From Malus domestica (taxonomy: Eukaryota > Streptophyta > Magnoliopsida > Rosales > Rosaceae), in contig NC_091673.1 of assembly GCF_042453785.1 (NCBI RefSeq), forward strand, positions 2,549,501 through 2,613,500: a stretch of 64,000 nucleotides of DNA, in the 5' to 3' direction. The notes under the pieces were generated by a model, which was given only the letters and a program-made list of their open reading frames with translations, did not search any database and was not told the DNA's origin. Below, in pieces: positions 47,048 to 60,100 of the stretch; position 1 is the stretch's first letter; every line of letters starts with the position of its first letter. A program made the position numbers and the translations under genes.

Positions 47048-50000
47048 ATGGTTAAGACTACAATTCAGTTGTATGGATTTTCCTCTGTCGAATCACCGGA
47101 AGCAGTGAAGGCGTTTCTGGAGGAATACACTGGAGAAGGAACTGTCTCTGACGTGAAGGTTCGTCCCCCAAATGATGGAAAATCAAGATCATCCGCCATA
47201 GTTGAGTTCACACATGCAGAATCTGCTGAAATAATAATCCTATTAGCTGATGATCGATATCGTCGCTTGTGGTACGGGGACTCTTACCTGAAAGCTAGGA
47301 AATGGAAGGTTGATAACATTGAATACAGCATGGGACTTGTAAAGCTGCACTTCGGATGCCTGGTTTCCGAGGACCAGTTTTCTGTTCTTTGGACAGCACC
47401 GGATGTTCAAGTCAAGTTTGGGACAGAATTTAAGAATATCTACTTCTCGTTCTCTTATGATTCTGCTGCATACAAGCTCGAGGTCTTCACGGAAAGTATT
47501 AGCCAGATGGAGCTCCATATCGAGCGTGATCAGCTTAGGAAGTATCTTCTAATCCAGGTTTGTCAGTCACATTTTCTCAATTTTCCCTCTCTTTAGTACA
47601 ATGATATAGCTGAAATTTGTGAACCATTACTTTACACTTTGCTATGAAATGTACGATTGTAACTTCAAATTTTAGTTAGTGATCAAAGTTTATAAGTTGA
47701 TTAATACAAAAGTTTAATTCACCCTGCATAAAAGATTCATAGTAACTTCTGATCCCACGTTGAATATACAATCTGTCATCTTTATTATATATAGCATAAT
47801 TTACTGTGTAATGTGTGACTCTCAGAGGAAATGACTAACATTTTTTCTCTACCTTTGTTCTTTCTCTTGCCAGTTACTTGGCACCCCTCGGATTTTTAAG
47901 CAAACATCTGCCAATGACTGGGTTCGAGAAGTTGACTTCACTCCATCGTGCTGCATTGGCCAATCTTCTGCTGTATGTTTGGAACTTCCATATGGTTCTG
48001 TGCTTCCAAATCTACGTGATAATTTTCTTCATTACCAAGAAACTGAAGGACGCTTCGCTTTGGAGATAGGCAACCCTTTCTCCTGTAATTCAGATCTTGT
48101 TCCTATTGTTGGTCCACCTGAAGGCATTAACTTGCCGTATAAAATCCTGTTCAAGATCAATTCCTTGGTTCAGCACGGACGTGTTCCAGGGCAAGCACTT
48201 GATGTCACTTTTTATAAGCTAGTTGATCCTAGCACAATAAGAATTGACTACATAGAGTGTGCCCTGGACAAATTATTTCGCTTGAAAGCGTGCTGCTATG
48301 ATCCTGTGAGTTGGCTTAGTGAGCAGTACAGAGACTACATGTCGTGCACGCGAATTCCTGAAACACCTGCTATCTCCTTAGATGATGGAATGGTGTATGT
48401 GCACAGGGTTCAAGTCACACCATCTAAAGTTTATTTTTGTGGTCCGGAGGTAAATCTTTCCAACCGTGTTCTACGAAAATATCCTCAAGATATTGATAAT
48501 TTTCTTCGTGTTTCTTTCGTGGATGAGGACTTGGGTACGATACATTCGAAAGATTTATGTTCCCGTCCGCGCACAAGTAACACTTCTGCAGAAGAGGAAG
48601 GGAGGACGAGAGTTTATGAAAGGATATTTTCTACTATAAGAAATGGCATTGTCATTGGTGACAAGAAGTTTGAGTTTCTTGCCTTTTCATCAAGTCAGTT
48701 ACGCGAGCATTCAGTGTGGATGTTTGCGTCAAGAAGTGAGCTCAGCGCACAAGACATTAGAAATTGGATGGGGGACTTTAGAGACATCAGAAATGTGGCG
48801 AAATATGGTGCTAGGTTGGGCCAGGCTTTCAGCTCTTCCAGGGAGACTTTTAATGTCGATAGGGATGAAATCGAACTCATTCCTGATGTTAAAATCGAAA
48901 GGAGTGGATTCAAATATTGTTTCTCTGATGGAATTGGGAAGATATCTGCTGAATTTGCTGAAAGGGTGGCAAGAAAGTGCGGGAGAAGTTGTACTCCATC
49001 AGCGTTTCAAATTCGTAGAGGTGGCTATAAAGGTGTCGTGGCAGTAGATCCGACATTGGCAAAGAACTTGGCACTGAGGGAGAGCATGTGCAAGTACCAA
49101 TCCAACAACACAGCACTTGATGTTCTAAAATGGAGCACGTACCAGCCTTGTTTCCTCAATCGTCAACTGATCACCCTTCTGTCCACCCTTGGAGTCCCGG
49201 ATCATGTCTTTCAGAGGAAGCAAAGACAGGCTTTGAATCAACTGGAGGGCGTTTTAACTGACCCATCAAGAGCAAAAGAAGCACTCGAAACGATATTTCA
49301 AGGGGAGGTCACAGACGTTTTGAAGGAAATGCTGTCGTGTGGTTACAAGCCGGATGCAGAACCATTTCTGTCATTGACGCTACAAGCATTCTGCGCATCC
49401 AAGCTCATGGAACTGCGGACAAAAACAAGGATATTTGTTTCGAATGGAAGATCAATGATGGGATGTCTGGATGAAACTGGAACGTTGGAATATGGTCAGG
49501 TATTTGTGCAATGCTCTCACCGCGTGATTTCCACTGGCAGTGCTCACAGCAACACTACTTCGAGCGAAGAGAAGTTTGTTGTGGACGGGAATGTTGTAGT
49601 TGCTAGAAACCCTTGTTTACACCCGGGAGATGTTCGTGTTCTCACAGCCGTGGACGTGGCGGCATTGCACCACATGGTGGATTGTGTAGTTTTCCCGCAA
49701 AAAGGAAAGAGGTATGTCAACTTTCTCAAATCTTGTAGCTGATGAAATTTCAAATTCGTTTTGGATTGCATCTGCATATTAGTGTTACTCTGTTTTACAA
49801 TAATTTGTTGCCTTCAATTGTGTACGTACTCACTATTATTTTTTTCTCGCTGAATTAGACCGCATCCTGATGAATGCTCAGGAGGAGATTTAGATGGAGA
49901 TTTTTACTTTGTTAGTTGGGACTCAGATCTAATTCCACCTCGGAAAGTTCGACCAATGAATTATACCCCTGCACCAACTATTGAATTGGATCACGACGTT

Positions 50001-50997
50001 ACAATGGAGGTATTACTCAATTTATTAAGTACAATGTAGCCGCTTATCGCTTATCGTTACTAAAAAACATATTCTACAATCGTGTTTCTACGTTATTCAC
50101 TTAACATTTGGTGTTCTATGCTGTTTGTTGCAGGAAGTTGCAGAGTCGTTTACAAACTACATAGTGAACGACATGCTGGGGATCATTTCAAATGCACATG
50201 CTGTCTTTGCAGACACAGAACCACAGAAGGCCATGAGTGCTCAATGTATAGAGCTCGCCAAGCACTGTTCCTATGCTGTCGACTCTCCAAAAACAGGCGT
50301 GGTAGTGGAAGTGCCGCGTAGTCTGCGTGCCAAAAAATATCCGGATTTCATGGAAAAGGTTGAGAAACCTACGTATGAGTCCAGACGTGTGATTGGGAAG
50401 CTTTTCCGACAGGTGAAAAATGTTGAGCTTGGATCGCATTCACATTCAGGCTCAATTAAATCCTTCACCGTGGAAGTGGCTGGGAAGTTCTATGATCCTG
50501 ACATGGAGGTAGACGGATTCGAAGCTTACATCGATGATGCCATCAACTGCAAAAGGGAGTATGACTACAAGCTGGGAAACTTGATGGATTACTACGGCAT
50601 CAAAACTGAAGCAGATATACTAACTGGGAACATCACCAGTGTGTCGAAATTTTTCAATAGGAGAAAGGACTTGGAGACCATTAATTACGCTGTAAGGTCA
50701 CTTAAAAAGGAAGCTAGGACCTGGTTTTATGCGAAACAGTCAGATTCCAGCACCGATGTCGATGATGTATCCACAACAAAAGCGTCAGCATGGTACTACG
50801 TCACATATCATCCTCGTTACTGGGGTCGCTGCAACAAGGGAATGGAAAGGGATCATTTCCTCAGCTTTCCGTGGTGTGTTTTCGACAAGCTGATCCAGAT
50901 CAAGAGGGAGAAAACAAGTACGAGGAATTCTTTTCATATGTCCGATCAAAGCGGCGTCATGCTTGACAAATTCCGAAGCATGCGTTTTCTGCTGTGA
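47048..50997 (+). CDS. RDR1: RNA-dependent RNA polymerase 1 (RDR1a), four exons, intact
   Basis: Exons 47048-47557, 47874-49711, 49859-50009 and 50134-50997 join through GT-AG introns into 3363 nt (1120 aa), the usual RDR1 length. The N-terminal RRM-like region (KTTIQLYGFSSVESPEAVKA) is followed by the RdRP core with VNLSNRVLRKYPQDIDNFLR, FEFLAFSSSQLRE, FSDGIGKISAEFA, FQIRRGGYKGVVAVDP and NPCLHPGDVRVL. The catalytic DLDGD is at residues 793-797. RDR1 copies single-stranded RNA into dsRNA for secondary siRNAs and is typically salicylate- and virus-induced in antiviral silencing. The residue before the catalytic motif is Gly (CSGGDLDGDFY) where RDR1b has Ser (CSGSDLDGDIY). The C-terminus ends KFRSMRFLL. 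It forms a tandem pair with RDR1b about 3.2 kb downstream. I see no disabling change. Confidence 0.95.
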
Positions 50998-52169
50998 TTA
51001 TGATTTGTAATTTGTTATGTTTTTTTTAAGCTGTTAAAGTTCATGTAAGTACGGCTATCAAGGGTGCTACTTCCCTTGTCATTTGCCTCGGTTTATTTTA
51101 GTTACTTTCTGACTGATTGTAAAATTACATTGTCATTAGCATTTCTAAATTTTCATCTACATTTGTTATTCGCAATCGTGTAAACATTGTAAGCTTCCTT
51201 TTTGCTGAGTCGAATTCATTCAACTCTCGAAATTTTTCAAGCGCTCAACTCTTGCAGATCTTTTTTCGGTTTCCAGTTGAAGTAATGTAAGTTTGCAGAT
51301 GTTAATATGGATCATTTATTCGCTGTCCATTTCCTCAGAGTAACAATGATGTCAAGTTAACTGCTTCTTGTATACGAGTTCCTGTCATGCGAGCACATGC
51401 TGAGAGTATAAATCTTCACTGAAGTGTTGCATGCTCTTGCGATTTTTGGCTATCCTTGCTTTTCGGTAAATTGGAGCTAAATTTTGACGGCAAATACATG
51501 GGAAGATTCGGCCCAGGATTGGCCCATTTGGTTCAAAGTGGAATTTGGCTCGTTTGTGTTGCGACGTAGAATCCATTTTTAAATCCAAGTCCGATCATTA
51601 TCTTTATTGATTGAACGAGTTTAGAATACCATTTTACGTATAAAATATACATGTCATGTGCTTATATACTTCAACAATACATCTATAATTTCAACTAGCA
51701 CTATTGTATATCAGTATTTTTTGCAACGTGTAAGTAAGATATTTCGTGCTTGGACACAGTCACACAGCCATGATACCTAATTATCATAATTGTATTAGAA
51801 CGCATCAATATTGCTCGTCTAGTGGGGAGCTGCACACAGAATTGCTCCTTGGAAGTCCTTGCTGGGGAAGTTCAGCATGTCGTCTTTTATTGAGGTCACC
51901 TCATGGAGTCAATCTCTCACTTCAATATGGGCCAAAAAGAAAAAGCATAGTTCACCCAAAAAAAAAAAAAAAACAAGTATCCACCACCACTCCCTGCGGT
52001 TCACAAGACTAAATGTTAGTCAAAAATACAGAATTTAAAGGGTAAAAGAAAAGTAGAGTTGATTCTCAACTAACTATAGTAATTTTTATCTACCATTAAA
52101 GAGGGAAAAAAGATGTAGTTTCCTAATAGAATACTTCATTGGTTTCGAGCTAGCTAGGGTTCAGCCATC
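50998..52169. other. Between RDR1a and the RRM pseudogene
   Basis: Holds the RDR1a 3' UTR and the ASADH fragment at 51339-51422. The remaining sequence (51470-52160) has short frames only, with a poly-A run at 51958-51973. Confidence 0.5.
51339..51422 (+). pseudogene. Aspartate-semialdehyde dehydrogenase fragment 2
   Basis: Follows the acceptor sequence TTCCTCAG and reads SNNDVKLTASCIRVPVMRA, HAESINLH, stop. It is closely similar to exon 42719-42820 of pseudogene 1, including the preceding intron end (ATCATTTATTCGCTGTCCAT). After AATCTTCA the sequence jumps to what in pseudogene 1 is the following intron (GTTGCATG, CTTGCGATTTT). Similarity extends at least over 51253-51465. The other exons are absent. 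Confidence 0.8.
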
Positions 52170-52575
52170 ATGTCCACCACCGCCGAGTCAAAATCCAGGT
52201 GCTGCATTTAAATAAGTAATTTGGAGGAGCGAGTGAGCGATAGAGCTTTGTACGATAAATTAATTCAGGCAAGGAGGGTGGTAGACAAGCACATTTCTTG
52301 GGACAAAGAAACCGAACGACCTAAGGGTTATGCATTTGCTGAATACGAGTCCGAGGAGATTGCTGAGTATGTTTTTAGGCTCTTCGTTGATCTTGTCACT
52401 CTTTAAAATCGGACACTCAAGTTTTCCCATCTCAGGCCAACACAAGCAGCCCTTGCATAACAATATCAATAATACTATTTCTATGGTGACGACACCCACA
52501 TCTAGTTTTCCTCACAAACACTACGGAGGTTCTCTCCCCCTGGTAGTCGCTCTAGGTCACGCCATTGCAATATGA
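52170..52575 (+). pseudogene. RRM RNA-binding protein pseudogene (SF3B4/At2g14870-like)
   Basis: Starts MSTTAESKSR, then a stop. It resumes at 52219 with LEERVSDRALYDKLIQARRV, then DKETERPKGYAFAEYESEEI and AEYVFRLFVDLVTL. Next, TAA replaces a codon before NRTLKF, and a frameshift leads into ISGQHKQPLHNNINNTISM. The RNP1-type block KGYAFAEY identifies an RRM, and the surrounding words match a small family of plant RRM proteins as I recall it. The segment between SKSR and LEERV, which should hold the RNP2 strand, is lost. No intron is seen, so a retrocopy is possible but not shown. Confidence 0.7.
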
Positions 52576-53236
52576 GCACCCTAATTAATACTTAGGAGTT
52601 ATTCTTGTTAATTTTAATTTTTCATGATTAATATTCTTCAATTCATTCTATCGACGAACGAAAATTAGAAAAATTTGTAAGAAAATAAAAGCGAGTGTGG
52701 GGCTAGCACTACCCAATAGAATATGATTGTGTTATAGTTCATGCTTGCTGGGGAAGTTCATTTTCTATCGTCTTCATGGAGTCAATCCACCACTCCAAAA
52801 CATAGAAAAAGTATGCACAAGACGACAAGAATCATCACGTTGAGACCGGATCCTTGTGAACTACATTACTTACCTAGAAAGCAAAATTAAACATTAAAAG
52901 TGAAATTGATTCTTATTTGATAAGCTTTTTCACTCCACCATTAGATAAAATCGACGGATGTTAACCTTTGGATTTTTATGAACGGTGGATGTTATGATGC
53001 TTGCACAGTATTACACCTATAAAAAACGCAGAGGATCCTGGTCCTGTAGGTTCCTTCGTGGCAATGGCCAATGGCATAGGTAACTCCAACGTCAGTTGCA
53101 CACGTCATCATCATAATACTTTTTAAGGATATTAGCCTAAGAACAATCATTGCCGCTGATATGGAAGGAACAAGGAAGTAGTTAGTAGGGAGTGAGGACT
53201 GAGGATGTGAGATTGACTAGGGATTGACAACCAACA

Positions 53237-54155
53237 GTAAGTCTCTCTCTTCTGCTTCGATCCAACTTCCAGCTTTACTTTTTTGGTAAAGTTGGTATTT
53301 TACTCTGATCAGACTTGAGACTTACGGTATACTTCTCCACTCTCTTCTGGTTCCGTTGCTTTTCGTTTGGATTTTCTCTGATCGCTTTGTTTCCTTCCTG
53401 CATCCATTGGAACAATGTGAGTTAATTTTCTCTGATCGCTTTTGTTTGATCAAGTTTTTATGCAGCTAATATTTTTTTTCCTGTGTAATTTTCTCCTTGG
53501 GTTTCTGCCTCTGATAAATCTGTGTCCTTTACTCTTCCTGCATCAATGGGACATTCATTGGGGTATTTGTCCAGTTTTATTTTGTTCTGAATTTTTATAA
53601 TTTTGGATGTATTGGTTATTTTATGCTTAGTTTTATTCAGTGAAAAATCTTTACTTTTGCTCTCAACTGCAATTACATAACAAAAGGCCTCTCTTTTTTT
53701 GGTTGTTTTGCCTCTTTTTTGTATAGCAGAATTATCATCTTGTTCTTTCTGATTGTTGATCCTCTAAAAAATGATCATATACTTGTTAGGTTGTTACATG
53801 TTTTACTTTTGGGTGGCTTTGGGTTATGAGGTTCATATTTGTTCTTAGCTTAATTTTTCTTGGATTCAGCCAGACTTTCTGGTTCTTAGGGCTCATTTGG
53901 TACTGCTTTTAAAATAGCTGAGAGCGTTTTTTGCGAAAAAATGTTTCTGGGACCAATCTTTAATAAAAGTGCAAGTGAATCATGGAAAAACACTTAAACT
54001 TCTCGTAGGAAGCAGTTTAAGTGCTTTTGGAAGCGAAAAACATTTGCCCCAAATGCGCTTTTAGTCATTTTAAAAACAGTTCCAAATGAGACCTTAATTT
54101 CAGAAGTCAATATAACCATACTGGTACATTTTACTCATATGGGATTGTTTGGCAG
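53237..54155 (+). promoter_or_regulatory. Probable 5'-UTR intron of RDR1b
   Basis: CCAACA is followed by GTAAGT (donor at 53237), and TTTGGCAG ends at 54155, 33 bp before the RDR1b ATG at 54189. The stretch between is T-rich as in plant introns and has no coding frame. A Tourist-like MITE lies inside it. A long leader intron would fit known RDR1 gene structures, but transcript data are needed. The stretch 52576-53200 upstream would then be promoter. Confidence 0.5.
53889..54093. mobile_element. PIF/Harbinger (Tourist)-like MITE, TSD TTA
   Basis: Inverted ends GGGCTCATTTGGTACTG and GTTCCAAATGAGACC, flanked on both sides by TTA. The interior GTGCAAGTGAATCA...CACTTAAACTTC...GGAAGCAGTTTAAGTGCTTT is a partial palindrome. 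Degenerate relatives are at 8330-8575 and 9541-9726. It sits in the probable leader intron of RDR1b. Confidence 0.8.
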
Positions 54156-54188
54156 CATAATGCAGTGAATAAATTCACATGATAAGAG

Positions 54189-57100
54189 ATGAGTAGGACG
54201 ATAAGGTTGTATGGATTCCCTTCGGGTGTGACTGCAGAAGCAGTTGTTCGATTGCTGGAGAACGAAACAGGAAGCGGATCTGTCTATGCTGTGAGGTTAA
54301 GAAAAGCCAAAGATGGGAGAAGATATTATGCTATTGTTCAGTTTGACACAACCAGAAATGCTGAATTTATTCACGACATGGCCAATGCTAAAAACTTGTA
54401 CTATGGCGCTTCCTATCTGCAATCTTGGGAGGTGGCTCATGATATTGTACCAAATCCAAGAGTCTCTTTGCATACCTTTGAAAACATAAAGCTGGATTTT
54501 GGCTGCAAGATCGCAACAAATAAGCTATTTAGTTTCTGGAATATGAACAATGTTTCAGTGGATTTTGGGATTGGATTGCGGAAACTCGTTTGTCGTCTGA
54601 AATATGACGCTCTGGAGTATATGCTCGAACTTTCCTATGAAAACATCTGGCAGATTGAGTTGCATCGTACACGCGGTCGTGCTGCTAAGCATCTTCTGAT
54701 TCAGGTTACTCACCTATTTTTAATCAGCAGTTAAATTCAAATGATTTTCTTCTCCTAATCCTTGTTCTGTTTACGATTGAATAATTTTACATCATCTACA
54801 TGGTGCATTTGCTTCTAAATATGTGTGACCTTTTATTTTGTCCTTATCGTTAAAACTCAAAGTTTTCAAACCATTTTCATTAGTTTTTCTTTGAAATAAC
54901 CCCTTTATCACTTAAAGGATGACATTACAGATTCGTTTCACTGTTGTCAAAGCATGTTTTGGTCCTCATTGCCATGTATTTGAATCATTTCATGCTGGCT
55001 ACTGCGGTTGGCGAAAAATTATATGTTCTCTTTTATGAATTAGTAATCTTGAAAAGTTTGATGAATTTGTCTCCAATTATCAGATGCACGGAGCACCTCG
55101 GATTTCTAAGAAAGTCATACGCTCTTCAGGACAAGCATATGAAGATCGTATTCTGAACTATTTCATGGACTGTGATGACCGGTGGGTCCGGACAACTGAT
55201 TTCACTCCATCTCGTGCTATTGGGCAGTCTTTTGCATTAAGCTTGGAGCTTCCTCGTAGTCTCAAACTTCCAGATTTTCGAGAAAACTTTCCTGGGTATG
55301 AAGAGATTGAAGGTAACCTTGTCTTGGAGATTGGTCCCCCTTATTCTTGCAACCCGAGTCTGGGTCCTATGGTTTTTCCTCCTCGAGGGGTTAATGTGCC
55401 ATATGATATCTTGTTTAAAGTACATTCTCTGCTTCAGCTTGGGTGTCTTTCAGGGCCAACACTCGATGTTAAATTTTATAAGATGGTTGATCCCCTCAGA
55501 ATTGATCGTGCATGTATAGAGTATGCCCTAGATAAATTATATAATTTGAAAGAGACCTGCTATAAACCTTCAGAGTGGCTTTATGAGCAGTACATGAAGT
55601 ACCTCACGTCAAAGAGACGTCCACAGTCATCTGTCATATCCTTAGATTCTGGGTTGGTATATGTACGCAGGGTCCAAATTACACCATGTCGTGTATTTTC
55701 TTCTGGTCCTGAGGTCAATGTCTCAAATCGTGTACTACGCAATTATCCAGATGATATTGATAACTTCATTCGTGTTTCCTTTGTTGACGAGGAGATGGAT
55801 CGAGTTTATTCTGCGGATTTGCTTCCACGTACTTCTGCTGCCTATGAGGATGGGAAAACTGACATCTACAAGCGGATTCTTTTTATTCTCAGAAACGGCA
55901 TAGTAATTGGTGCAAAGAAATTCGAGTTTCTCGCCTTCTCATCTAGTCAATTGCGAGAGAATTCTATGTGGATGTTTGCTTCAAGACAGGGACTTACTGC
56001 AGCTGATATAAGAGAGTGGATGGGGGATTTTCGTCGCATAAAAAATGTGGCAAAATATGCTGCCAGATTGGGTCAATCCTTTGGTTCGTCCACTGAAACT
56101 TTAAATGTTAGAAAACATGAAATGGAAGTTATTCCCGATGTAAAAAACAATAAATACGTCTTCTCCGATGGGATTGGGAAAATATCTGCCAAGTTTGCTA
56201 AGAAGGTGGCCTCAAAATGTGGCTTTAATGGGACTCCATCTGCCTTTCAGATTCGATATGGTGGGTACAAAGGTGTCGTGGCCGTTGATCCAACTTCATC
56301 AATGAAATTATCATTGAGGAGGAGCATGTCCAAGTATGAATCAGAAAACACAAAGTTAGATGTTTTAGCATGTAGCAAGATTCAACCTTGTTTTCTGAAC
56401 CGCCAGTTGATAACTCTTTTATCGACCCTTGGGGTTCCAGATCATGTTTTCAAGAAAAAACAAAGGGCAGCTGTACAACAATTGAATGCTATATTGACTG
56501 ACCCACTAAAAGCACGAGAGGCTCTGGATTTGATGTCTCCAGGGGAGACTACCAACTGCTTGAAGGAATTGCTTATATGTGGTTATAAACCTGATGTTGA
56601 ACCATTCATTTCAATGATGCTGCAAACATTTCGGGCATCAAAGTTGCTAGAGTTGCGGACGAAAACAAGGATCTTTATTCCAGATGGACGAGCAATGATG
56701 GGATGTCTAGATGAAACCAGAACATTGGAACATGGTGAGGTGTTTGTGCAGTTCTCTGGTAACAGGCATACTGTAAGTGCATCAAACCAGCAATTCATTA
56801 TTGTGGGGAAGGTAGTTGTTGCGAAGAACCCTTGTTTGCATCCTGGCGATGTACGTGTTTTAAAGGCTGTGGATGTGCCAGGGTTGTACCATATGGTTGA
56901 TTGTGTCGTTTTTCCACAAAAAGGACCTAGGTAAGAATGTGTAATGCATCATGAGGTCGTGAATCTAGTCCAAAATATCCATTCTGTGTCTTTATGTGTT
57001 TGCAGTAGATTGTTTAATGTAAAAATCAAGAACACTGATTTCGATTGAAAAAATAAATATCATCACATCTTCCAGTTAACATGCATATAACCATTATGTA

Positions 57101-60100
57101 CTTGAGTCCATGGAATGCAATTTCTGCGGATATCTTTTCTGCTGGAGATAAACCAGTACGGCTTTGCAGTTTATTTGTACAAACATTTGTTTCAAAATTT
57201 GGACATGGTTTCCTCTGTAGATGCTACTTCTTAGAAATTCTTAAGTTACTTACAAAGTTCTACTTTTCCTTGGTTTTTCTGCATAATCGAGTACAAAAAC
57301 TTTCTGATAAACATTACTTAATGATTGAAATATTGTTTATATTTGTTAGGCCTCATCCAAATGAATGTTCAGGAAGTGATCTTGATGGAGATATCTACTA
57401 TGTTTGTTGGGACAAAGAACTAATTCCTCGGAAGCAAATCAAACCCATGGATTATACCCCAGCACCAACTATAGAATTGGATCATGATGTCACAATTGAG
57501 GTAATACTCTTCAATAAGCAACCTACTAAGCAGCATCGCCCGGGGGGCTACCTGCCTTTGCTAACTTTTCATGTTGAGAATTGACTTGAATTTTAAAATT
57601 CAAGTACTAAATACGAAATTCTTGAGTTATCATCATATCATGTTGCTGTACAAAACTTGGAATTTCTTCAATAAGTAATTTAGAGTTTTTTTTTTCACAC
57701 TGTAATTAAGATAGCCAATCCAAATTTTGACTCTCTGTTGCTGGTACATCGTAGTATAGTACTGAACATAATACTTCTTCTAGTGGTGTTTTTCGAGTAT
57801 TGAATTTGATCGTTTCTCTTGACCCACAAAAGGAAAAACTGTCTTGATGATAGCTTTGATGTTCTTTTGTTTTGTTTGACTTTGATGTTTGCTTGAAGGG
57901 GAAACTTAATTTTAATTTATTTTGATGTATTTGCACTTCAGCGAACACTTCGATTCACTTTCCATTTCTTTTGTCTCATGCCATGCAAGGCAGTTTTCGT
58001 GAGAAACAAAACCCAGTATACTTGATCTTCATTCTCTTTTGGTGCAGGAAGTTGAAGAATATTTTGTGAACTACATGGTCAATGATAGCTTGGGCATAAT
58101 TGCCAATGCCCACACTGTGTTTGCAGACAAAGATCCCTTAAAAGCAATGAGCAAAGAATGTATAGAGCTTGCAAAGCTATTTTCAATTGCCGTTGACTTT
58201 CCAAAAACTGGTGTGCCGGCTGTAATACCTCCACAGTTATACGCCAAGGAATATCCAGATTTCATGGAAAAACTTGACAAACCCACCTATCAGTCATCCA
58301 ATGTAATTGGAGCTCTTTTTCGTGAGGTGAAGGACATTGCGCCTCATGAAGGCTCTATCACATCCTTCACTCGTCGAGTGGCGAAGCAGTCATACGACCC
58401 TGACATGGAAGTTGATGGCTTCGAGGATTACATTGAAGATGCTATCTATTACAAGGGCAATTATGATTACAAGTTGGGAAATCTGATGGAACATTATGGG
58501 ATCAAGACAGAGGCTGAAATACTTAGTGGAAGTGTTATGAGAATGTCAAAATCTTTCACTAAGAGGCGGGATGCAGATTCTATAAGGGTGGCTGTGAGAT
58601 CGTTGAGGAAGGAAGCTAGTATTGAGAAATGATTTTCATTTCCTCAAAGGATAAGTTACAAGAGTATTTATATGGAAGCTAAATACAACAGACTAACAGA
58701 GTAAAGGAAAGTTACAAGTGTGGTAATTTTCCTAACTAACTTTTAACTGTTTGTTATTACTATTATGTTGAGTTACTTGAGTAACTTTCTCTTCACACCC
58801 CCTCAAGCTAAACGGAGAAAGTTGAAGTGATAGCTTGGACCGGAGAAAAAGAAAGCGTTGCCTAGGAAGGGATTTGGTATGAATGTCAGCAAGTTGATCC
58901 TGACTGCATACAAATTGGACAGCCAGCAACTTGGCAAGAACAAGTTCCCTTATGTAATGGTAATCTATTTCCACATGCTTGGTACGAGCATGGAAAACAG
59001 GGTTGGAAGCAAGGGCGATCGCAGAAACATTATCACACCAAATTTGAGGAAGAGAAGGCAGCTTGAAACCAATATCAGTGAACAATTTGCAGATCCATGT
59101 TAATTCAGCAGCAGTGTGTGCCAAGGACCTATATTCAGCTTCGGTGGAGGAACGAGCAACGGTGTGTTGCTTCTTGGCACTCCAGCTGATGAGAGAGGAT
59201 CCAAGAAAGATGCAAAATCCCCCAGTAGAACGTCTATCCCAGGAACAGCCTGCCCAATCAGCATCAGAATATGCGTTGAGAGTAAGAGGAGCCGAGTTTT
59301 TAGGAAACCAGAGACCATAGCCAAGTGTTCCCTTAAGATAGCGAAGTATGCGCTTCACTGCTTGAAAATGGGGTTCCCGAGGAGAATGCATAAACTGACA
59401 GACCAAGTTTACTGAAAAGGAGAGATCCGGACGAGTCCATGTAAGATACTGAAGAGCACCAACAATAGAGCGATATTCCTCTGGATTATCCAATGGAGAA
59501 CCAGTGAGATCAAGCTTAGTAGAACCAAGAGGAGTGGTGCAGGGCTTTGCTCCATCCATTTTAGTGCGTTTGAGAAGATCTAAGATGTACTTAGATTGAT
59601 GAATAAAGATTCCTGTAGAATCTCGGGTAACCTCCAAACCAAGGAAAAAATGCAGATCGCCTAAATCCTTAATGGGAAACTGATCACTAAGTTGAGAGAT
59701 AACATTAGTGCAGGCTGTGGAAGAAGGTCCGGTGACAAGAATGTCGTCAACATAAACCAAAACAATCACCAAGACAGGTTGTTGCAACACAAACAAGCTG
59801 TGATCAGATTGTGAGGCCTTAAATCCCATAGAGAATAGAGCAGATTGCAGTTTTTCAAACCAAGCCCGAGGAGCTTGTTTCAAGCCATAGAGGGATTTTT
59901 GCAAGTGACAAACATAAGAAGATTTGTCCTGATCAATGAAGCCTGGAGGCTGAGACATATACACATCTTCCTTGAGAGAGCCATGCAAGAACGCATTACT
60001 GACATCCAATTGATGCAGAAACCAATTTGACTGAACTGCAAGAGTGAGAAGAAGTCGAATTGTAACTGGTTTAGCCACTGGGCTAAACGTATCACTGTAA

